From assembly GCA_030407085.1 (NCBI GenBank), contig CM059584.1, positions 136,204,001-136,268,000 of the forward strand: a stretch of DNA of 64,000 nt. The letters are read 5' to 3'. The translations under genes and the position numbers were made by a program. The notes under the pieces were generated by a model. The model was not told the origin of the DNA. It saw only the letters and a list, made by a program, of their open reading frames with translations, and searched no databases. Below, piece after piece: positions 1 to 57,200 of this stretch. Each line of letters begins with the position of its first letter. Position 1 is the first letter of the stretch. This stretch comes from Trichopria drosophilae. Lineage: Eukaryota > Arthropoda > Insecta > Hymenoptera > Diapriidae.

Positions 1-1951
1 TTATCTTCTGTGATTACTTAGAAAGATGTCAGTAATTTAATTAATTCATACGAGAGAAATCAAAGTTTTACACATTGTTAGTGTTTATGACACTAATTAC
101 AATTATAGTTAATTCAACCCTTCATTAATGTATCTAAGTTTGGTAGATTGGGTAAAGGTTAGAAATGTATTTTGAATTTGTTAGCGTTACATATACATTA
201 TCCTTGGCAATTACAAAAGTACTTACGTTAGAAGAAGACATCAAGTATCTTTTCATTTCTTATTTAACAGTAGTTACTGCCGACAAACTATACATATGTC
301 CTTTCGTATATACATTAGAGAACCGAGTACAGGAATATTGAATATTCAAGAAATCGGAGTTTATAATTAGTTTGACATGTCATAATTATAAACTGAAAAT
401 GTCTAAAGAATGAAGTATTTGAATTAGAATTAATATGTTTCATATTTTATTACTACTCAAATAGAACTCTTATTTTTATGCTAAATTGTGTTTTTGTTAG
501 ACTGTACACAATCGACTGCTAACATTTAAAACTTACATTTTCTTACTTAAAAGTATTCTAATATAACTTTTATTTTCAAACTAAATGTGTTTTTTTAGAC
601 TGCACAATCGACTGTTTATATTTTTACAAGAACCTAACATCATATTTATTTCTTAATATCATATTTATATTATATTATATTTAATTTCATATTTATCACT
701 TAATATTTTATTCTGAAATTTCCAATCTGGAGTTTTGAAAGATTTTTCAAGATAAAACTTTTTTTTTAAATCAATTTTAGATCGTTTAAAATGATTATAT
801 TTCTTATTACACAGTGCGTCAGAACCAAGTTTAATTACAAAGTTCTGGCATGTGAGATTTTTTACAGATTATCATTCTTTGACCTGCAAGGAAACATATC
901 AGAACCAAAAATGAAAATGACACTGAAGTTAGCAGCCACCTTGACAGAAATCGTATCATTTCAATTGAAAAAATTTGGAAATTAATTTATTTTCAACAGT
1001 TCATCGAAATAGTAGCTCAATTTTTTTCAATATAAATTAAGAAAAATGAATTTCATGATCTGGCTGCTGAAATGTGGCTGCCAACTTCAGTGTCATAAAT
1101 GAAATAATTTTTTCGGGAAATTTTGAAAAAAAAAAATTGATTTTCATGAAAAAAAATTGTTTAAATCAATTAATTTTTTTTTAATGTATGTATAATGAAT
1201 CTTGGTAAACTAATAAAATATAATATTACGTCAGTTTTTTTATAAATTTAGTTATAAATAAGAACTTTTTAATTAAAAATGAGTTTTTTTTATGTAATTA
1301 ATGTTTAACGACATTTAGATACTGATTATGTTGATAAAATGAAAAAATAAATTTAGTAAATATCATTAACTCACAATAAAACTTTAATTTACATTGTTAA
1401 TACATTAAAACTGGAAATGTAAATATATACAAAGCCCGTTGAATTCCCAAACGGCACTCCATAAATGTTGGAAATATTGGGAATGATCAATCTTCACTTT
1501 GTACTTATTCCATACACTTGTAAAATCGAAATGGACTCCATAGCTTGTTCGCCGTAGAAATCCAATCCCCCACGAGGCTTGGTAAGAAAATCATCAATGT
1601 AATAAAACACAGCGTGAATTTTTTGAGTTACTAATACACCTAAGTCTAAGATTGACGGGTAGGGAATGTATAATTTTACTAAACACAATTTAGATTAATT
1701 AGATGCAAAAACAGTTTTTTTTTCACAATTAAATTCACAAAAAATCTTCGGAAAATGGACATCTACTAAAAAAAAAATTTAACTACACTATTTTGATGTA
1801 TTTTTTCCTCCTGAAAACGAATATGATGATAAAATATAATTACTATGACATTTTAGTGGAATATTGACATTTTATTAAAACTTTGTATTGCACAAAGTAA
1901 ATACAACTGTTCACAATATTGGAAGTTTTATAAAAATAACTGAACTCGACT
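1..1951. other. AT-rich non-coding DNA, no gene recognised
   Basis: Very AT-rich sequence with many A and T runs. Short open frames here start at non-ATG codons or show no family features. I see no splice-bounded coding segment, so a first non-coding or short coding exon of the helicase gene downstream could lie here unseen. Confidence 0.5.
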
Positions 1952-2757
1952 ATACGGAAAGAAATTTGAAGTAAATGCCACTGCTCAGGGAAGTAACAGC
2001 TACCGCACGATTTCTGACGAATTTCAAATGGCGCTTAAAATTCGAAATCGTTAAAAAGTACATTTTTATAAACAGATACAATTTTATTACACCTTTTTGA
2101 ATAGTTATTCATAATTTTCCGACTATGTAGTTATTAATAATTAATTTTAATGATCTATAAACGTTGTAGAAACGGAAAAACTTCCGTATCGAAAACAGTG
2201 CAAGATGCACTAAAAATGCACTGAAACTTTTTTGTAGAGTACAAAATTTCCTACAAAAAAGTCAGCGAGGGCCCTAGACTAAAGTTAATAGCTTAACCAC
2301 GAGCAACGATGGAATATGCCTCATATTTTACAAAAATTCCAAAATATTCATAATTAACTTGTAAGACAGCATTCCAGCGTTATTTATGGATAATCTATTA
2401 ACTTTAGACTAGGGCTCTCGGTGACTTTTTTTTAGGAAATTTTGTGCCCTATAAAAAAGATTTAGTGCATTTTTAGTGTATCTTGCACTGTTTTCGGTAC
2501 GGAAGCTTTAGAATGAAAAAATACCAAGTTTTTCCGTTTCAACAACGTTTATAGATCATTACAAACAATTATTAATAACTATATCGTCTAGAAATTATGA
2601 ATAAATATTCTCACAGATGCACTCAAACTGGATCTGTTTATAAAAATTTTCTTTTTAACGAATTCGAATTGTAATCGTCATTTCAAATTTGTCAGAATCT
2701 GTGCGGTAACTACTACTTCCCAAACTGCTGTCGCATTAACTTCAAATTTCTTTGCGT
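1952..2757. mobile_element. Long fold-back element (family A, copy 1)
   Basis: Two inverted arms of about 330-350 bp flank a spacer of roughly 100 bp. The left arm begins near GGAAAGAAATTTGAAGT and the right arm ends with its imperfect reverse complement. Inside both arms lie TTCCTACAAAAAAGTCAG-like and AACAGTGCAAGATGCAC-like blocks. The same internal blocks recur at 5.3-5.95 kb, so this is a dispersed family and not a chance palindrome. It has no coding capacity. The exact ends and the target duplication (perhaps TATA) are uncertain. Confidence 0.75.
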
Positions 2758-3321
2758 GTATATCATTAATTAACTAGTAATGAAAAATTAGTTATATTTA
2801 TTTTGGTATTATTTACATATCATTAAGTTGATGTATTATGTTTATGATGTAAGCATATACATTATTTTTCAATATTTAAGCAACAATTTGCGAACAAATA
2901 TGTTCAGGTTTATTTATAATTACGAGAGCATCAATAAAATATTTAGGGATTATTATTTAAAAATGAGATGAAAAGAGCATGTGAAATACATAATAAACAA
3001 ATGTAGATATTTAATTTTTATATTTCCAAAATTATGAAGAATTATGTCAATAGATAATTTATTAATCGTATACCACGTAATATTCAGTAGTATTGGGCTA
3101 CATGGAATAATAGTATAGGGAAGGGCATATTCGAATGTCATCAATCCACTCCTAAGTTTTCAAAGGACATTAATTGAAATAATTTTGAACAGGAAATAAA
3201 CAGTGATACATTTACGATAAAACTGTCACTAAATTTATGTCACACGTTCAATATCGAATCCCTAATATATATGTATAATCAACTTAAACCCAAATATATG
3301 CAACTACATTGTAAAAAAGCT
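2758..3321. other. AT-rich spacer, nothing recognised
   Basis: Intergenic or 5' sequence without coding-like frames or inverted repeats that I could support. Confidence 0.4.
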
Positions 3322-3468
3322 TAATGAAATTGCCCACATATAATGGTAATTTTGTTAAATTTATATTAAATGGTAATTTTATAAACTTGTTGGAAATTTA
3401 CTACATTGAGCGTAAGAAAATTACGAAGAGCTTTCTAAAATTACTGTTATATGTGGGCAATTTCATTA
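3322..3468. mobile_element. Small palindromic MITE
   Basis: About 147 bp with near-perfect terminal inverted repeats of about 30 bp: TAATGAAATTGCCCACATAT at the left and its complement at the right (3447-3468). It lies about 110 bp upstream of the first recognised helicase exon and may therefore be near that gene's 5' end. Confidence 0.7.
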
Positions 3469-3577
3469 CAAATTTTTTACAACAAAATGAGGAACAAATT
3501 GTGAACTTTATTTAAAAAGAATTTGTGAAAGAATTTATATTGGTTAAATAAATTACAAATTTAGAAATTTAAGAAAT

Positions 3578-49661
<46,084 letters not shown>

Positions 49662-49704
49662 ACCATGATTAATTAAACTGTACATATTACTTTTCAGTTT
49701 TTTA

Positions 49705-49710
49705 AATAAA
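49705..49710 (+). terminator. DHX35 polyadenylation signal
   Basis: AATAAA 44 bases after the stop codon, followed within about 10 bases by A- and T-runs. Confidence 0.75.
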
Positions 49711-51946
49711 ACGAGAAAAAAAAAACATTTTTTTCCTAACATTTGTTCCCACCTTTATTTCAAATAATGATTAATTGATAGGATACAGAAAATTCGAATG
49801 CCAGAATATAATTTCAAAGTGTAACTAGAAAACGACTGGAGAATTAAGGGCTAGTCTAGTAGTTTGTTATGGTTTAGAAAATCATTTTTATTTCATGCTG
49901 GAGACTTTTAATATGGGTAATTCTACAAATAATGGGTAACTCCATGTCATCAGTCAGTAGGAATGAAGTATTGTCATATTTTTTATATATTTTATTTTAT
50001 TTTAAAACAATTAATAGTATTTTATTCAATGACCCAAGTTAGGCTATTTGTTTGAGATAAAAGTTTGTAAAAAAGCAATAAATGTTTCCAAAACGTCAGT
50101 TCTTTAACATGTCACAAACCCAAAGACGTGCAATGAAATGCCTGTGTGTTAAACATTACCTTTAAATTAAGAAAACTTACTATTTCACAACAATCTTTGA
50201 TCTATTAATTAATCCCCCCCCCCCCTAAATTCATAACATAATATTCTCGCCATTGTTTAACAAAAATAGGAAACTTTGTGTTCAGTTTTATTCATCAGTC
50301 CTTTGTGTGTTGTTCGAATTGGAAATCCTCGCAAAATATCACCGATTCAAAGTCAAATCCTTGTTGAATTTTATTGTTGGTAGTAACGTTAACTGCAGAT
50401 GGCCCCGTTTGACGGATACCATTAATGTCTTAGTGATAGAGTTGTGTTTACCAGTGTTTACACACGTGCCGATCCAGCCAAAATGTTATTGTTTGGGAAG
50501 TTTATGTTATATTTTAATTTATACACAGACAACTACGATTTGTTAAAATGTAGCTTCTCGGTATTCGAAAATGTCAAAAGAAACATTAGTTTTAATTATA
50601 ACCTCAAATTCAGGTCGTTTTCGTCAGTCCCTTGTCTGTTATTGTGCCAGAGGATACAATAATAATTATATTATATAATTATTATTAATTTCACGTTAAT
50701 TGGTAAATTTAAGACTGATATAGTTTTATTTTTTTTTGTTTCAATTGTTCCTCAATTACTTAGAAAATGCGTACTGTTAAGTTAAACTACCTCATATTAT
50801 TATAAGTTATAATAGTTATTTAACTGATTTAATATTGAAAAGATATGTGCCATTATTAGATAATAAGAGAATTGTTCTACGTTTTAATAAAGTGCATAAC
50901 ATTTCCTTTGAAGTTGTGTATATTTTATGAGTACTCTGTTATTCCTGTCAGTCCTCTGGCAGTCAAATAAAAAAAATTAAAATATCTCGGAATCTACTTA
51001 AAAAATGACTGGCCCGTTTACAAGCAATTTATTAAGTAAGCTATCTTAAATACCTGAATTTGTAGAAATTGGATTTAAAAACAATAGTAAACAAAATATC
51101 CCTAAAAGTTACCCAACAATTGTATATTCACCCATATGTACCAATCTCTTCACACTTTAAAACTAACATATTTAAGTCACAGAAAAAAATTGTTCACCAC
51201 TGTAGTGGCTTGAAATTGGTCCGATAATAAAAAACAAATTTTTCTTAAAATATACGTTAGTAGTTCCAAAAATTTTGTGGTGAACCAAAATAAACCTCGT
51301 ACAATAAAAAATAACGACATGGTTGAGTTTTGAATTTTAAGCATATTTCTGGCAACTTAATTTGTTTATAAAATGGCTCAATGTTAATAAAAAATTATGA
51401 TTTTATTTCAAGAGATAAACAGACATGTACAGAACATCCCCCTAAAATTTCAGTTTGATCTGATGAATAGTTTTTTTTTTAATTTTGAAGGCGAGCTCAA
51501 AAAATAGTGTTTCAGTAAAGTACGCAGCGCGTCGCGGCGCCTTTCAGTTGTTGACTGTTTTTATTCGGATTCTTAGAAATTTTCGGAACAAAAATCATTT
51601 CTAGTCAATTCCGTCTTATTTTTGAAAATTCATTTTTTAAATATGGCTACTTAAACGAAAAAAAACGTGGAAAAAAGCAAAAACTTTTTTAATAAACTGC
51701 AATTTTTATTGCAAAAGAGTTCCGGGACCGTGGGTCATGCCTCAGGATCCTATGGCATAATGAGTTTTACTAAAAACTGGTCAATGTTATGATATAAATT
51801 ACAAATTAATTTTTAAAAACAATATACCTGAAATAATTAGTCGAAAGAGATAGTTGGATTTTGGACATTCAATAATATAGTCGAGTATCTAATTCAAAAT
51901 AAACTAAAATATTTGTTACAGTACATTTATATCGATTTATTTCCAA
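49711..51946. other. Intergenic, no gene recognised
   Basis: Between convergent genes. Contains a run of 12 C at 50214-50225. Open frames near 50253-50660 show no recognisable domain and unremarkable composition; I do not call them genes. Confidence 0.5.
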
Positions 51947-52201
51947 CAGTAGACTCCCGATATAATTGCGTCTCGCTATATTTACGTCCCACCATATTTG
52001 TCCGGTTCCATATTTACTTGTCGACGATCTCATTTTCCCCCACCTTGCGGGCTGGGGCCTCAGAAAGGGCCTGCTGTGACGTCACGAACATAATGTGACT
52101 GAGGGAAGCGGGAGAAGCGATGCTCCCCTTCTTTTAGTAAATATAACAAGACGGGAGGGAAAGGCGAGGACCGAGTAGGTAAATTTATCGAGACTCTACT
52201 G
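51947..52201. mobile_element. MITE, GATATAATTGCG family
   Basis: Left end CAGTAGACTCCCGATATAAT, right end TATCGAGACTCTACTG followed by TA; the left flank is AA, probably a decayed TA. Four word variants run in tandem at the left: CGATATAATTGCG, GCTATATTTACG, CCATATTTGTCC, CCATATTTACTTG. Confidence 0.83.
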
Positions 52202-52556
52202 TAATTAATGAGATTAATGCTTAGTTAATGTCGGTCCTTTTAAGTAAAATGTAATTAAGCAAATTAATTTTTAAAAACAATTGTGTTTCGATAGAAACAA
52301 CAAACAATAATGTCACTAGAGGGAAACAGAATCCAATATTATCCGAGTAATGCTTAGATTCCGACGGTTGAAATCGAGATTCTGTAGGAGGCAGTAATAC
52401 AAAATCTGGCTCTTACATATTTTTCAGATTGTTTGTTGTTTCTATCAAAACACAATTGTTTTTTAATCAACTTCCTTCATTACATTTTAAAAGGACGGAT
52501 AGTAACCAAGCATTAATCTTATTAATTTTTCAATTTCAAGCGGTCAAAAAATTATT

Positions 52557-53524
52557 ACATAGGACCACAAAAAATTTTTTCGGTTTGACATTGAAACGCG
52601 ACTAGGCGATTCTTATAGATTTTGGGCTTCTCAATTCGAATCCGTGGACAGAATTTGTCCTATACGTCAGGGTTTTTTTATATTCTAGGTTTTAGGTGTA
52701 AAAAATGCTTTTTTATGCATATTTGCTAAATAACTGTATGAAACAACGATTGGACCACAGAATGAAGCCAGACTTGGTGATTCTTGTTCATTTTTTGACG
52801 CTGAATTCAAATCCTGGCACAGAGTTCATTCATCACATCAGAATTATTTTATTTTTAGGTTATAATTGTAAAAAATTGCTTTTTTATGCGTATTTGCTAA
52901 ATCAGTAAATAAAACAACTATCCGATCACTTAATGAAACTGACTAGGTGATTCTTGTTTAATTTTTGGCGCACTGATTTCAAATCCCCGCATAGAATTTC
53001 TTCATCACATCCGAATTATTGTAGATTTTAGTTTATAATTGTAAAAATTGCGTTATTTGGGCTCCAAACTCTCCTCACGAGCGTGGTTTTTATTTAAAAT
53101 TTGTTTATGATTCCGTAAAATGAATAGATGGCAATGTAAAAACTGTAATGGTATAGCATAAATTTAATGTCATTCACCATGTTATTTTTATCCAGGATTT
53201 CGCAGACTGTTTACATATGTGTCACAACGTATTTCATGTGGACATTGACACATATGTTGTACCCTCGTAAGGAGGGTTTGGAGTCAAAAAATACTGAAGA
53301 ACTGACGAACCTCGAAGTCCTTACCCTTACACCACGCCCGTGTCGATCGTAAGGAGGGTTTAAAGACCAAATAAACCAATTTATATAAATAAAACCGAGA
53401 ATATAAAAAAAAAACCCTGACGTATAGGACAAATTCTGTCCACTGATTCGAATTCAGGAGCCCAAAATCTATAAGAATCGCCTAGTCGCATTTCAATGTC
53501 ATGCAATTTTTTGTCGTCCTGTGT
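52557..53524. mobile_element. ACACAGGACCACAAA-ended fold-back element (copy 2)
   Basis: Ends ACATAGGACCACAAAAAA and TTTTTTGTCGTCCTGTGT. Outer arms of about 130 bp share CGACTAGGCGATTCTTATAG and its complement. The interior has three diverged tandem units of about 165 bp (GGTGATTCTTGTTCATTTTT / ATTGCTTTTTTATGCGTATT). Same family as 26432-27012. Confidence 0.75.
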
Positions 53525-54222
53525 TATTGTTTGTTAATATAGTTAACGGCTTATACCTACAAATTGCATTAGATATTAAAATGCTATATTTTGAAATTTT
53601 CTAAATATTTCAAATACCTTGCGTCGTAATCGTTCGGATTATCAAAACGCTAGGCCTTGTCGAAACATTTATAATCTCAACCAGTAATGAAAAAATGTAA
53701 AAGAGAAAAAGGAAAAAAGAAAACAAGAAAAAAAAGAAAAATTTTATAAAGTTAATACAACTTCGATTTGACAGTTACTTGGAACGGACTTTTTCTTTTT
53801 TCTTTTACCTTTTTCCGTTACTAGTTGAGATTATAAAAGGTGTTTGAAACGTTTAGAAATTTTCAAACTATAGCATTTTAACATCTAATGCAATTTGTAG
53901 GTATAAGCCATTAACTATATTAATTTTTAAACGCACCTACCTTAAATTTATATTTATTATTGTTTGTTTACGCAAAGACTCTAATGTAATGCTTGATGCA
54001 TATGCAAAGGTGGTTTCAATCTATAATTCGTGAATGCACAAATGAACATAACAATACTTTCATATATTTATTTGTCCTTACATTTAATGAAGATAAATCA
54101 CTTTACATATATGCAATATACAAATCTAAAAATATGTATTTACAGCAATTTTATAAAACCATAATTTTGGTAAGACCCGCTTACAGACTTGTACATCATA
54201 AATTCTTAAGTAGTTAGACACT
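53525..54222. other. Intergenic, downstream of the odorant receptor
   Basis: AT-rich. Around 53570-53910 there is a self-complementary stretch (TATAGTTAACGGCTTATACC and its complement near 53900; AAAAGAGAAAAAGG against CCTTTTTC), an imperfect palindrome of about 370 bp. TTTATT at 54067-54072 reads AATAAA on the minus strand and could be the receptor's polyA signal. Confidence 0.5.
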
Positions 54223-54282
54223 TTAATCCAGTCCAGCCGTACTCCGAAGGAGTGTTAAAAAAGAAAAAGACGATTTAGCTAC
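54223..54282 (-). CDS. OR exon 6 (C-terminus)
   Basis: 20 codons including stop: AKSSFSFLTLLRSTAGLD. Acceptor TTTTATTTTAG, phase 0. Confidence 0.88.
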   Translation of the reverse strand, partial: VAKSSFSFLTLLRSTAGLD

Positions 54283-57200
54283 CTAAAATAAAAGAGACAG
54301 CACATTTTCAATTGAAAATAATTATATTTTATTTTGAAGTCATATTAGAGTAGTTTTTAAACTCACCGACATGAAAGTTTGTATTGAAAATGGTACAAAT
54401 TTTCCAACCGTCAAAACGCAAGGTCGCCTAGCTTTCATGACCATCATTGTTAGTGCTGTTCCGAACTGTTTTCCAAACTTTTCATTATGGAACAGATACC
54501 ACTTTGCATTATACGCTGCCTCGGCGACCGATTCGCTTTTGATGAAAACTTCATGAGCGGAGAAAGAGAAACAATATAACTGAGCAAAACTGGCGGATAA
54601 ATAAATCATGCTTAAAGCCATACGTTCAACTGAAGCTTCTTCATTCTTCAAACAAATTCAGCATTAACAATTTTGAAATATGTCAAATTAATAGTGCAAA
54701 AATGAGAAAGCAAAAGAGGAAATTTACAATTCATTAAAAATATATAAAGTGACCAAAAAATAAAATGAGGTAACTTACTATTATTAGTTGAAATCCTGAA
54801 AAACATATTTGTACTACGGAAGAGAAAACTTGACCCAGGAAAATAAAACATGACATTCTCTCCAATTGATCGACGTAGTTGATTAGCATTTGATGAACAC
54901 GAATATTTTGTTTGAGAGCATGCAAAATTAAATTTTCTGCCCAACATTTATCCTTACAGCTGACTTTTAATGGTTCGCACATATTAGTAACTTTTCTGTG
55001 TAGGATTTCAAATTGGGCAGCGGCGTATTGGTTTATGGTGACAGTAAAAACAGCAAAAGTCGTGGCGAACAAACATACGAGGGAGCAAGAAAATGTCTTG
55101 AAAAAACATATATTACTGATTAACAATCTACAAATATTTTTTGTTCGAATTTAAGAACATTTTTTTTAATATCTACCTGTATTGCATAAGCACATTCATA
55201 ATATGGTGATTCATACCAAGGAAGAAATTCTATCCACCACTTAAATGGTAGAATTCGATCAGTACCTTTCTTTCCACGAGATTCTGTACCAAAAAACATG
55301 GTTAACAAATTCAGATAAAAATTTTCAATTTTTCAATATCCATGTTTCAAATAAAGCAAAGCCAATAATTAAAAAAAAAAAGTTTTTCTTCTATTTCCAG
55401 CTTTTCCTGTCTGTTATTGTTTTTATATACAGTCGACTCTCGTTAATTCAAACCTGCGATAATTCGAACCTCTCTATAATTCAAAGTTATCACGTGTCCC
55501 CTACAAAATCTCTCTATATTTCGAACTAAATCAATAAATTTTTATACACTTGGTAATTCGAACGAAAAAATCATTGCTATGCAACAAAACGAACCGTTAT
55601 TTCGAATTCATCGGCATCCAACACTCGACAATTCAAAGTTGCAGAGAGAAAGAGGCGGAAAGATTGTAAATATTTATATTTTGCGACATGTTCAAACTTA
55701 CACGTATCAACGTACACGAGTCTTTGTTTCTGTTATGATTAGTTTGACTATTTGTCACACATTTCCGCACGAATTCGTTTGTTAATTTAGTTAAGTTTCA
55801 GTGATTGTAACTTTTTCGTTGGTATACAGATTAGTTATGAGCCCTAGAAAGTATAAATGTTTGACGATTGCCGAAAAGAAAAAGTTAATCGAAAAAGTAG
55901 AGACCGGTGAGAAGAAAAGTAATGTTGCAAAACAATTTAAGGTTCCTCTGAGTACTCTCTCAACCATAATAAAGCACAAGGAGAAAATTAATGCTGCTCA
56001 AACTGCTGGGGTACGGAAAAGAACTACTAGAGGTGAATTTCCTCGTTTCAAAGGCGTGAAATTGTTTCCTACTGATTATCGCGCTAACAAAAAAGCTTGG
56101 ATGACGACAGAACTTTTTAACAATTGGCTTTTAACAGTTAATGGGGACATGAAACGACAAAAGCGGAAAATTTTACTATTTTTAGACAATTGCACTGTCC
56201 ACAACAGTCCTCCTACATTGTCCAACGTGGAACTCTACTTTTTTCCGCCGAATACAACTTCCAAATTGCAACCATTGGACCAAGGGATCATCCATAATTT
56301 CAAGACGTTCTATCGCAAAGAAATTGTTAAACTCGTTTTAGAATCTCTCGACAAGCAGCTAACTGCCAATATCACGGTTCTGACAGCTATTTTACTGATT
56401 GACAAGGCGTGGAGAGCTGTAACACCCCTAACGATTCTCAACTGCTTCAAAAAGTCCGGGTTTTTAAAAGAAGATCAGGAAAATCTTCCAATACTTATGG
56501 ATGATGAAGAACCAGCAATAGAACCATTAATTAACATCAGCGGTGTGAGTTTTTCTAACTATGTTCAAGTGGATGAAGATGTTGCTGTCTCAGGTTCACT
56601 AACCGATGGCGAAATTTTATCTGCGACAGATAAAAGCAATGATGAAGATGAGGACGATACATCAGAACCTGTGGCAGAGGTGTCCGTTAAGGAAGCAAGA
56701 TCCTCATTCGATAGCTTACAAAACTTTTGTCTACAAAACGAAAGTGATGAAAAAACATTTCAGGCACTTTTTCTTGTAAAAAAAGTTATTGAGCAGTCTG
56801 AGCAGCAGCAATGTACTTTAAAACAAACCAGTATAACAGAGTTCTTTCCAAAGATTAATGAATTCAGATTATTAAGACGTGTATGTAAAATAGCAGTTAA
56901 TAAATAATAATTGATCAACACTTGATAATTCGAAGTTTTATTTATTTTCTCTCACAAATTTCGAACCATTTGATATTTCAAACACTCGATAATTCGTAAT
57001 ACTTTTATGAGTCCCTCGAGTTTCGAATTAACGAGAGTCGACTGTAGTTAAATTATCACAAATGACTTTCTAAATCATTTTAGCACTTACCATAAACAGG
57101 AAGAAGTAAAGTGAAAAACAATACACAAACTGCGAGAACAAGGAATGTCATTCCGCTTGCAAAACATTTTTTCTCACATTTTTGTAATATTTGTAGATCC

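Noticed and set aside
50253..50662. Two overlapping open frames downstream of DHX35
   Set aside because: No recognisable domain, no splice or promoter signs, and amino-acid composition typical of random frames.
53167..53432. Overlapping frames on both strands near 53.2-53.4 kb
   Set aside because: They lie within the fold-back element at 52557-53524 and have no family features.
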